Assembly: GCF_963576615.1 (NCBI RefSeq)
Contig: NC_088716.1
Location: forward strand, 59,164,228 to 59,228,227
Direction: 5' to 3'
DNA length: 64,000 nucleotides
From: Watersipora subatra
Lineage: Eukaryota; Bryozoa; Gymnolaemata; Cheilostomatida; Watersiporidae
This document shows, in pieces, positions 54,884-64,000 of the stretch. Position 1 is the first letter of the stretch; each line of letters opens with the position of its first letter. The notes under the pieces are model-generated. The model searched no databases. It was not told the DNA's origin and saw only the letters and a program-made list of their open reading frames with translations. Made by a program: the position numbers and the translations under genes.

Positions 54884-57800
54884 CTGAAATAGATGAACAA
54901 ACAACAGTATAGGGGATGAGAAGTGGAGATGTAACAGATTATCCATTGTCATCCTCTACAGATAAACTTTTCATACAACTATAAGGAGAGTGAGTAAAAG
55001 TTATTTACATGAGTGTGAATGCTGACGCAAAGAAAGGAGATACCAAAGCGCTGCCGAGTCGCTGCCAAAGCTTTCCATGAATTAGACACTATTAAAATGA
55101 TACAAACTCTACTCACATACAGTAAGCTATGAATCATAGACTATCATCAGGATTAAGTGAAGGCTATACTACGGGCTGGAGTAAAAGTTCATCAATAATC
55201 CGCTAGAGGAATCGCTATAATATTATCGATGCGGAGGACGAATGCATGACATGTACGATCGTTTACATTGGTAAGCAAAGAAAATTTGAGCTTCGCTTAC
55301 ATTCCAAGAACTTGACTATAAATTCAGAGGAGGCTTGTCTCTGTGTAATCATAATATTAGAGAACACAGACTATAAAGGTTCTACAACTCGGCGTTGCCC
55401 ATCTGATAACACAAATGTAGAGTTAACCATTTGTAAATCATGATTCCTGTGAGTTGAATTTATAAGCAATTTTTTATGTTAAAATACGAACTTGGTGAAT
55501 AAGTGAAAAGAACATTCTTTGTTGCAGTGGACACACGGATTCTGCAGTGTGAAGATGGAGGATGGAATTAATGTGTTTAAAAGTGTTTAAGCTGGCAGAA
55601 ATACAGCAGTGTCATTCACACTTTTGACAGGCAAATCATTTACGCAAGACGTCACTAACTGACGGCACCCTTTGCTCACAGAATGAGATAATAGATAGCT
55701 GAAAATTCTACAGTTATTCATAATACTGAGGATGGTAACCCCGTAAACTGAGTCAGACGCGAAAAGATCGGGAAAATAACACAAACGATATAAACCATAA
55801 TAAAATAGTACAGACAAGAGAATTCCAAGGTAGAAGAAGAGTGAAGATGTATGAATAGGAACAGAACAGAGGTAGCATATTGAGTGGCCTAGAGAATGCC
55901 TGATATGGGCATAAAACGAACAGGGGTGTAAAAAACTGTGAGAAAGGAAGCAAGAGATTAATGGGAAAGGCCAGTGATGAGGAAGAGTTGAAGATATCCT
56001 ACCAGCGAGGAGTCGTCATGACACGCAGGTTCCTTTGAATGGATCTTTTCTGTCATCAGTCCAGCCTTGTTTACTGCACCTGTCAATCCATCTAAACCTG
56101 GTCAGACACTTATACAGTATCAATCGCATCAACAGGACGACCACAAGAAACTGACTGATCTAATCGCTGGAAGAAAAACAGATCAATAATCCATCAAACA
56201 TTCAGAATAGGTGCAAACTACTCCTACCACTCTAAACAGAAGAGACTAACCAGACTCACGAGGGGTTCTCCCACCACTCGTAGACATTCTTTTCTTTGTC
56301 TTCACCTCTTGCAGTAGCAAGTCAAATTCCTCATCGGAGTCGGACAAGACTACCAGCTCTCGTTCTACCAACCAGAAATAAGAACCGGAGTTATCGTATC
56401 AAGACATACGTACAGAGAACATTTGTACGAAGAGAACATCATATTAACAACAGTGTGTACTGCTATAAAGGACTGGGCAGAGTTATGAGAACAAAAGAAA
56501 TAAGAAACATACTCGGAGTTGAGGGGACCAAAGATGTCCGATGTATGCCTGATGAACTAGAATTTGTTTCACTTCTGGGTCTCAATAGTAATGGGATATC
56601 ATCATCTGAGTCACTCAAAGATATGCTAGCTGTGAGGGGAACCTTGGAAGACTTCGCTGCAGGCCTCTTCAAACTATGACTTCCTCTCCGTATAGATGAA
56701 TCCACACTAGATGCCAAAATAGAGCTACTTGATTTGTTTCTGGGGGTTTTTGACGAGTCCTCCAGTTTCTCGAGTGAAGGGTTTGAACATGACTGAGTTA
56801 GAGCAAACGGAGTTGTCTTCTTATTCTCAAAATTATCAGACACATGAGATTCAAGGCCTACTTCTCGTACAAGTTTGGGATTAGCTGCTTCTACAGGTGA
56901 CTGGCTATGAGGTATAACTGAATAACTATCAGTTGGCTGCCGTGTGACTGAATGGGTTGCAGTAGGCTGCCGTGTGACTGAATGGGTTGCAGTAGGCTGC
57001 CGTGTGACTGAATGGGTTGCAGTAGGCTGCCGTGTAACTGAATGGGTTGCAGTAGGCTGCCGTGTGACTGAATGGGTTGCTGGGAATTGACTGCTGCCTG
57101 ATGGTTTCAAGGGTGTAGCAGAATTTGCTTGCAAAGTTTTTTCTAACCTCTCAGAGTTTGTGGCCAATACATTATTGACGGGTGGATCAGAACATTTCAA
57201 AGATGTCAGCGCTAACTGAGTGCCGCTAGAGGAAGGTTGGTTTAGGGAAGAATGCATCAGCACTCGCACTGGGATCTTACCAAATCCTGGAATCTTTCTT
57301 ACCTACATAACACGGCAATTTTAATGACTGTCTTAATAAATGATAAGTGCATTCCAAAGGAGAAAGTTCCACGGTGTAGGAACTTTGTAGGTAACTTTTG
57401 TAATACTTCAAATCCTGGGCCCAAGATAACTTGGGAATATGTGTTTACACCTGATCCTACACCCGAGTTAACTCGGATTCGTAGTTTCGCTTCGCTTTCA
57501 CGTACTTTCAGTTTACGAAAAAATTATGAAATATTGAGAGCTTTATGTGGTATAGGATTGTAGCATAATTAAAAAATTTCAAGTCGACGGGAATATTAGT
57601 TTTTTAGATATAGCAAAAATACCAACAACACTTTTATATGAGCGATAAATTAAAAATGGATGACAACGGAACTAAAATTCTGTTTGCGATTCGGGATTTT
57701 TGGCTTAGGTAAAATTTAGAAACTTGAATGGCTTTGCGCATTATATGTTTTCAAAGTAATTCAAAAGTACCAAATTGATTGAACCATCATTTCCAGAGAT

Positions 57801-58997
57801 ATCGCCAAAATAAGAGGGACACTTTTAACAGACCGAAAAAGGAGAAATTTGCTGCCGGCTGACCATAAGTTGTTTGTACTTCCTGTGCACGTAGCTTTAC
57901 CAAACTTTGATGACTTCATGGGGCATATACTGTCAGCATAATTCACACGTTTCATATGAAGTGACTCATTAGTTCTAGAATTTTTCTCATTAGAAAAATT
58001 ACCAAAATACCGAGGACACTTCTAACTAAAAAGAAATGATAAATTGCTGCCATCAGAACATTAGTTCCTAATGACATACTGATTGAAAATCTTAAAGGTT
58101 GACTTGCAACAAAATTCACATTACAGTTATTTGGTATCATAAGATTCACCATGTCTTACTCTGTTGTGTTGTAGGTGACAAATATATGGGAATGTGATTA
58201 CAAGCTCTTAAAAGCAAAAAATCTCCCAAGCAGAAACCATCTCCCACAACCGGGTCACACTTGAGTCGTTTTGGAAAGAAAATCCAAACTACGACGGTCT
58301 CGTGTGGCTACGATTAACTGTTCGTTTTTTAGCTTTTCAGAGCTTATAATCACATTCCCACATATTTTGCACCTACAACACAACAGAGTATGACATGGTG
58401 AATCTTTTGATACCAAATAACTGTAATGTGAATTTTGTTTCAAGTCAACCTTTAATAACGAAGATAACAAAAAAGCTTCTCCTCAGTGACAAGAGTTTTA
58501 CACTAAAATTATTTGTTCTTCTATTCATAAAACATACACATTCCTCAGGCTCAGTCTGCATCAACCATTATGTTTCTTCAGTTACCTTTAAAACATCACA
58601 TCTTTGAAAGGGTATTAAAAACGTTATTTGCTATATTCTTTTTTTAGCTCTATAAGCGTGGAGCTTCAACATGAAATCCAGCTCAAAAACATTGTGTTAT
58701 TCTAAGTACTTTCACAGTAGATTGAAAGTTGTTAATGCGGTCTAAGATCAGGGGGCCTGCTTGTGTATACAAGGTTAAACTTGAAAGCGCTAAATTGTCG
58801 TACAAGAAGAAGAGATGGCTCGAGATCAGACTCGGAAGTGTGTCAACAAACTGTACTAAAACTCTAGACGTTTCTAATAGTTAGTCACTACTCACTAGAC
58901 CAGCGTCTCTGATGTTGTTGTCTTTATGACCACCTAAAGTGTTGAATCCTGTGAACTTTGGCTTGTTTTGTCTAGCATTTGTTGTGGGTCTGTCATT
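54770..58997 (-). CDS. 3' part of a SPRTN-like UBZ4 protein gene (five exons)
   Basis: Five exons (58896-58997, 56513-57302, 56260-56364, 56003-56079, 54770-54883) join in one frame to 395 codons and a stop. In order they show an SHP-like segment (KFTGFNTLGG), a Ser-rich disordered stretch, five copies of a 10-residue repeat, two acidic SUMO-interaction-like motifs (SLSDSDDDIPLLL and LVVLSDSDEEFDLLL), and a C-terminal UBZ4 zinc finger. UBZ4 fingers bind ubiquitin in DNA-damage proteins. SPRTN, a DNA-protein crosslink protease recruited by p97 and ubiquitin, has an SHP box and then a disordered tail ending in UBZ4, so it is the best candidate. The SprT catalytic domain (HExxH) would lie upstream and was not found up to 64 kb, so the name is inference. 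RAP80- or SLX4-related proteins are alternatives. Confidence 0.6.
56003..56079 (-). CDS. UBZ4-protein exon D: linker
   Basis: 77 nt, phase 1 to 0. Encodes AVNKAGLMTEKIHSKEPACH and DDSSL. Acceptor GATTGACAG|GT, donor CTG|GTAGGA. Small linker, accepted because it alone joins exons C and E in frame. Confidence 0.65.
56260..56364 (-). CDS. UBZ4-protein exon C: second SIM-like motif
   Basis: 105 nt, phase 1 to 1. Encodes RELVVLSDSDEEFDLLLQEV and a basic tail KTKKRMSTSGGRTP. VVLSDSDEE is a textbook SUMO-interaction motif pattern (hydrophobic core followed by acidic and Ser residues). Acceptor GGTTGGTAG|AA, donor CCTC|GTGAGT. Confidence 0.72.
56513..57302 (-). CDS. UBZ4-protein exon B: disordered region with 10-residue repeat
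   Basis: 790 nt, phase 0 to 1, no stop. Begins VRKIPGFGKIPVRVLMHSSL, then Ser/Thr/Pro-rich low-complexity sequence. Positions 56930-57080 encode five tandem units of ATHSVTRQPT. Near the end stands a SUMO-interaction-like motif SLSDSDDDIPLLL. Acceptor TGTTATGTAG|GT, donor CCGA|GTATGT. The length of the open frame and the clean junction to exon C make it a real exon. Confidence 0.75.
56930..57080. repeat. 30-bp coding repeat, 5 units
   Basis: Five 30-bp units (GACTGAATGGGTTGCAGTAG GCTGCCGTGT), nearly identical at DNA level, inside exon B of the UBZ4 gene; each adds ten residues in frame. Confidence 0.93.
58093..58455. repeat. inverted repeat, arms about 125 bp
   Basis: Left arm 58093-58220 and right arm 58331-58455 share inverted blocks such as TTGACTTGCAACAAAATTCA / TGAATTTTGTTTCAAGTCAA and GGGAATGTGATTA / ATAATCACATTCCC. 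In the intron between exons A and B of the UBZ4 gene. Confidence 0.82.
58896..58997 (-). CDS. UBZ4-protein exon A: SHP-like segment
   Basis: 102 nt, phase 0 to 0. Encodes NDRPTTNARQNKPKFTGFNT then LGGHKDNNIRDAGL. FTGFNTLGG resembles a p97-binding SHP box (FxGxGxxLG) but is one residue shorter. Acceptor TTGTACTGTAG|AA, donor TCTA|GTGAGT. Upstream exons are not identified. Confidence 0.5.
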
Positions 58998-60254
58998 CTA
59001 CAGTACAAAGACATACAGAATAACAATACTTCATACATACCTATAGAAGTCAATGTAATTGAGTGATTTTCACTACCGCAATAACCAAAGTATATTCCAC
59101 CCTTTTTCTTAGCAAATCGCAACATCAACAGTCGGGGTGAGCATTATAGTTGAGTAAGGAATAAACTTCATTGCAGTGTTTGTGGCATTTTATTAAGGAA
59201 TATAATAGTTGCATAGAAAAGTTGCAGCAGTCAAAAAATCTGCGTGCAGACCATATTTTCCGGGCTATAAGATGCATCGGCTTATAAAGTGCAGCATCAA
59301 TTAATATGTCAATTTCAGTCATTGTCCACCTACAAGACGCTTCGCTTCAGCTGACAAGACGCAATAAGTGAACAAAAGGCGGGTAGGATAAATCAAAGTT
59401 TATTCGACTAATCGATAATAACTCTTAACGATGACCAGTTTTAGGCTAACAAAGAAATGCAAAACAATTGTTTGGTTAGAGCACTAAAATACAACATACG
59501 TGCGCTGCACTCCCTTTTTGGCAACATGGATCCTTCTATCAACACGAAAATACGAAATCGTTGCACAGTTTTAACACACACGCAAAAAATCAATAAGGTC
59601 ATTTTCTTTTTTTATTCATTCCTCATCCATGTATCTTTCAAACTTCATCTTCAGCCGACATGCAAGATCGATGTAGAGTAGATCCCTCTTGTCGTTATCA
59701 GAGTCAGATTTACCATTGTTACCAACCTGTTCAGTAAAAGCTCGAATGATACTAGAGACTGATAACTTAGCCCAGACATCCGCGATACATTGGTAGATAG
59801 TAGCGTAATTAGCCCAGCATACCAAACAAAATCTAAAAACTTAAGTGAGCATTATGCTTCAACATGTCAAAAAAAGACCAGTTTTTTCAAATTGAAAGTG
59901 GGGGAGTATTATACTTGACTAGATGAATGTCCAGCGTTGCGAGTAATAAAAACTTACAGTTTATAAACAGTGGCAGGTACTGTAGTTGTCAATAGCTAAT
60001 TTTTTTACCGAATGAACTTGAGTAACTTAAGTTAGTAAATTAACTTACTACAATAAAAGCTGTGTCTATAACTGTGCTTATAATTCTGCTTATACGTTGT
60101 GCTTGTACTTGTTGCATAATGAATTCTCACTCAATCAGCCACGATCTTCAAGCGAGCTAGTAGTAATCAATAGAATTTTTGGAAGCGCTTCAAGTGTGCA
60201 CATTTTGACAGGCGTTATGAGTATGATTACAATTGTTCTTTGTATGGCAATATA

Positions 60255-60326
60255 GCCGCATAGCCTAGTGGATAACACATCTGCCTACAGACCTGGATGT
60301 TCCGAGTTCAATTCCAGCGCAGAGTG
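60255..60326 (+). repeat. tRNA-like unit in composite copy 2
   Basis: Same as 44511-44582, with a better A box (TAGCCTAGTGGATAA) and an identical B box (GAGTTCAATTCC). Not a functional tRNA gene by stem pairing. Confidence 0.6.
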
Positions 60327-60340
60327 GAGTTTTTGTTCAT

Positions 60341-60494
60341 ATAACTTTATCACTATAACTTTATCACTATAACTTTATCACTATAACTTTATCACTATAA
60401 CTTTATCACTATAACTTTATCACTATAACTTTATCACTATAACTTTATCACTATAACTTTATCACTATAACTTTATCACTATAACTTTATCACT
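60341..60494. repeat. 14-bp satellite, 11 units
   Basis: 11 perfect copies of ATAACTTTATCACT at the equivalent place in composite copy 2. Confidence 0.95.
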
Positions 60495-60559
60495 ATAACT
60501 GGTCACACAAATGACAGACCAACAAACATTAAGATTTACAGAGATTAAACCATAAATGT

Positions 60560-61320
60560 CAAGTACAATTTTTATCGTATTTACTAGGTAAATCAGACAC
60601 GCTGATTCCGATTTTGTACTCAAAATAAAGATTGGTCTACCAACTTTCAGAGTAATGAAGGCTTTTGACAGTGTTTTAATATCCGTCTCGAAAACAACAC
60701 GATCGGCACAACAAGCACCGCCCATAAATGTGTGCCGTAGCCTAGCTTTTTAGGAACGCAAGTTAGAGATGTTCAATCCAATTTAGAATGATAGAGATGG
60801 GTGTCTCTATTATCCATTATTATCCAAATTCAGCCTTCAAAATAATCTGTCTTTTCTGAGAGGTAGATAAGCTATTTAACATTACATATTTAGAAATGAG
60901 CTCAAAAAAGCGCGATAACAAAGCTAGCTTGTGATAAAATCGCGCTCTTTTGAGCTCATTTTTCTCGGCATTCAGCCTATTAAACATCATGTAACAAGTT
61001 ACGAGCAATTTTAAATAGTTTGTCTACCTTTCATAAAAGACTGAGATTATTGTACAGGCTGAATTTAGGTAATAATGGGTTTTAAGACACCCACCTCTAT
61101 TATTCTAAATCGGACTAAACATCCCTAACTTCTGCTCCTAAAAAGCTAGGCTACGTCACATATTTATGGACGGAGCTTGTTGTGCCGATTGTGTTGCTTT
61201 CGAGACGGATACTGAAGCGCTTTAAAAAAGCCTTCATGGCCTTGAAGGTTAGTGGACCAATCTTTATTTTGAATACAAAATCGGAATCGCGTGTCTGATT
61301 TATTTAAGAAATACAATAAA
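60560..61320. repeat. long diverged inverted repeat at the end of composite copy 2
   Basis: The last 350-odd bases of copy 2 are followed by their own reverse complement, diverged, centred near 60920-60940 (around AGCTCAAAAAAGCGCGAT and ATCGCGCTCTTTTGAGCT). Matching landmarks are GGTAGATAAG/CTACC, CTAGCTTTTTAGGA/TCCTAAAAAGCTAG and the CCGATTTTGTA/TACAAAATCGG pair. Copy 1 lacks the second arm. This may be the full fold-back end of the element. Confidence 0.7.
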
Positions 61321-61329
61321 AGTTGGACG

Positions 61330-64000
61330 TGACAGTTATGCTTTAAGCATTATACTTGAGTGATGACAGTAATGTCTGATTTAACTTAAAAGTTCTGAAG
61401 TAAGACACAACATGTAAATGAGACCTGAGAACTTGTATGTTTGGGGCTCTTGAAGTAGTTGGTTATCAGAGATGTACTCTTAGATTCCTCTTTCTTTTTC
61501 TTTGCTTCTTGCTTTTCTTCAAAAACATTGTTTCAGTTTGTAAGATCTATGTACAAGCGCATCACATGTCTATGTCTCCACTCCTACCACACAACATAGA
61601 GCAACTAAAAATCACTCTTAATTCACTATAATGCATCTGAAATTAATTGAAACATTCATGCATGTCTTTCAAAGAGGAGGGATAAGATCAACATACATGT
61701 AAATGATAAAAGAACTGATCCAAGAGTTAGTAAGTCCCTGTTGTGTCAGCAAATGTGCACAAATTTCTGTTCAAGTTACGTGAGATATCCTAAGCATTTG
61801 AGAGAGTCAATTATAGGACTGACAACCTAATTTTAACCTGGAGTAAGCTCCTTCTGGCAACTTAATTCAATCTGGAGTAAGCTCCTCCTGACAACCTAAT
61901 TTTAATCTGGAGTAAGCTCCTATTGGCAACTTAATTCAATCTGGAGTAAGCTCCTCCTGACAACCTAATTTTAATCTCGAGTAAGCTCCTATTGGCAACT
62001 TAATTCAATCTGGAGTAAGCTCCTCACAGAATAATTTGTATTCATTCATCATGCAGGTTAGCGAAAAATATAATGATTGTCACTATAAGTGTATTAATAT
62101 ATTATCGCTGTGCAGTATTGTTTTACAAAAGGTTTCTGGTAAACGATGTCTATGTTAGTCTATTATTAATCGGATGAACAAATCCTTCAACTAACATGAA
62201 CCTAGTTTCTTCCAGTATGCATGACTAGAAACCTAGTTTCTTCCGGTATGAATGACTACAAAATAGTCTGCTCCTTGTCTGCAGTATTTTAAACATAAGT
62301 AAAATATGTTAGTTCTCGATTTTGAAGGTGTCCAACCACTCAAAATATTATCTTCAAGTCTCCAAGTTCCTGTAGAACCAGATGTATACAGACTACGTGA
62401 AAATTTAAACAAAACTTCAACATTTAGACTCTAAAGCATGGGTTGGCAAAGTGGTTGATATCAGTGGGCTTTCCATGAAGTATGAGGCCTCTCAAAATAA
62501 TTTTTCAATTTTAAAGTATTTGTAAAAAAGGATCACTTTACTTTTGATTTTTTAATTGCTCGCAGTATCCATAGCTCTGCATTTAGGCATGGTTTTCGTA
62601 CTTCAAAATGCATTTGAACGCAGCATCGCACAGAAGCCAGATCAAGTGAGGCACAACTGAATTCCTTTTGAAAAATCAAACACAAGAAGTTATTATTGTA
62701 TAGTTCCATAAACGCTCATGTCACATCTCCTTTAAAACTGTGTACATCTATATTCGCTATCATATTTATATATTTACATAGGCCTGAGGGACAGGAGGCA
62801 GTCACAAGAACAATGGTCAAGTTGTGCTAGTGTTCTTTTGACACATACTTTTTTTGTTTTGTCGCTCAGTAAACTCTGTCGGTTCTGCAACTTTGATATA
62901 GGTGCCTCCACAAGATGACTGATGCTCCTTCCACCCTGAAACAGTCCGCACAACTACGCCTTAAACTCTGTACACTCTTTAACATACTTTCTATGAAGTA
63001 TTTGAGACTATATATTTTGTAAGAATGCAATTTTCACTAATATTGATCGAGCGGTCAAGCTACCAGATTGGGTGAGACAGAGTAGAACACGTACAGAAGT
63101 CATTAGGACCAGGAGCTCTATTCGTCGCCCTTCTAAGCATTCCAAAGAAGGGCTTTCGATTTCGACATGGTCCGTTACATTTCCAGACATGATTTTGATA
63201 ATGCCGCACTTCATTATGGAAGGAGTGATAAATCTACAGCAAAAATTACAGAGCTACATATTGCAAACCAAGGTAAAAATTATAAATGATGCTGACCAGG
63301 TCTCTTAGCCTGAGCTGTTCACAAGAGCTTATACCGTTATTCTAAGTCTATTTTGGTCCCTTTGACCTTGAAAGTATAAGTGCATATTTATGCTACAATT
63401 TGAAGATTGTTCTTAATCGGAAAAATGTTGTTTACAAATATGTAAATTCCTTCAATAAAACCATTTGTCAGATGATTACTGATAAATGGTGTCTTTGGGC
63501 ATACCAGACAGTAAATAAAAAAAAAAATAATTTTTAATCCTCTCATGTCAGTCAACAGAGAAGGCGAGTCGATCGCACCGCCCGCCTTGAGTAGTAAATT
63601 AAAAAGATTTTGTTTTCCACAGCACCGTCTTATTGTATAGCGCATGCAACTCGTTCACATATATATTCACTATTGAGCAGATATTTTGATATACATGTAT
63701 ATTGTCTACATCGGGGTTTCGGTTTCACAGAATGTACAGTCGTGTACACAGACCACATGCAGTAAAGGAGTCGAGCGTTTGAAATAATTTGTCGTGTTTT
63801 TATGCTAAATGATATTACATTTATTGATTTACTAGCAGCACAAGAACATTTTTTTAAATAATAATTTATTTTTATTCTAAGACTTATTTTCACTCCTTAA
63901 TAATCAGTAGCCATGAGTATATTTGTGGCAGCATATCTTTATGGAAAAGTAATTCTCTCTTAGGTGGTAGTTATAAATATTATCAAGACTAATTACTGTG
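61330..64000. other. no supported gene
   Basis: Past composite copy 2 and its inverted arm I find only the dimeric 33-bp repeat and AT-rich sequence. Searches by eye for SprT signatures (HExxH, WWxxH, CGGT) on the minus strand gave nothing, so earlier exons of the UBZ4 gene, if any, lie beyond the window or are too small to recognise. Confidence 0.45.
61826..62027. repeat. alternating 33-bp repeat (dimeric)
   Basis: Six half-units sharing ATCTGGAGTAAGCTCCT; the flanks alternate between CAACCTAATTTTA and CAACTTAATTCA, giving a dimeric unit of about 62-66 bp. Each core contains the palindrome GGAG...CTCC. Confidence 0.85.

Larger units (their letters stand above)
59181..60912. mobile_element. 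composite repeat, copy 2
   Basis: 1,732 bp copy of the element at 43438-45308, upstream of exon A of the UBZ4 gene. The minus-strand frame at 59616-59825 reads WANYATIYQCIADVWAKL, SIIRAF...VGNNGKSDSDND, resembling the C-terminal end of pogo/Tigger-type DDE transposases (W-I-A-W..., S-I-SF, acidic tail). A stop just upstream shows it is only a remnant. The satellite has 11 units against 21 in copy 1. Family assignment is from pattern recall and moderate. Confidence 0.78.

Noticed and set aside
56296..56679. Plus-strand 127-codon frame
   Set aside because: Antisense shadow of UBZ4-gene exons B and C.
63008..63308. Overlapping frames on both strands as a possible exon of the UBZ4 gene
   Set aside because: No SprT or other recognisable motif, and no splice pair that fits phase 0 of exon A.

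Overview
This window is animal nuclear DNA, not bacterial. It is AT-rich, has small exons with GT/AG borders in long introns, and carries tRNA-headed SINEs, LINE debris, fold-back elements and many unrelated minisatellites. No bacterial operon signs are seen. The architecture suggests an invertebrate, possibly a lophotrochozoan; the phylum cannot be fixed from the sequence alone.

The main content is one large minus-strand gene, agrin. It runs from an N-terminal agrin (NtA) exon at about 52.5 kb down to about 10.26 kb. I reconstructed 32 coding exons (about 1,620 codons) by translating the reverse strand and requiring intron phases to match at every junction. Domain order is: signal peptide, NtA, eight follistatin/Kazal modules, a Cys-rich exon, two laminin-EGF modules, a ninth Kazal, a Thr-rich and acidic linker, EGF, LamG1, EGF, LamG2, and the start of another EGF. 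No SEA domain was found. The third LamG expected of agrin was not found either and may lie beyond position 1. A separate signal-peptide exon at 36.8 kb joins in frame to the second Kazal exon and would give a form without NtA.

Upstream on the same strand (54.77-59.0 kb) is the 3' half of a second gene. Its visible 395 codons hold an SHP-like segment, a five-copy 10-residue repeat, two SUMO-interaction-like acidic motifs and a C-terminal UBZ4 zinc finger. SPRTN-like protease is the best guess, but the catalytic domain is not in view. The two genes lie head-to-tail with about 2.2 kb between coding regions, including a possible 5' UTR exon of agrin.

The rest is repeats. At least seven copies of a palindromic fold-back (MITE-like) family are scattered through the window. 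A 1.7-1.9 kb composite element (pogo-like transposase remnant, tRNA-like unit, 14-bp satellite) occurs twice, at 43.4 and 59.2 kb. There are two copies of one tRNA-derived SINE family, a LINE 3' end touching an agrin splice site, a Helitron-like end, a near-perfect 147-bp-arm hairpin, a dispersed 187-bp duplication, and about fifteen minisatellites of different unit length. Bases 1-10,200, 42.7-52.0 kb and 61.4-64 kb contain no gene I can support.
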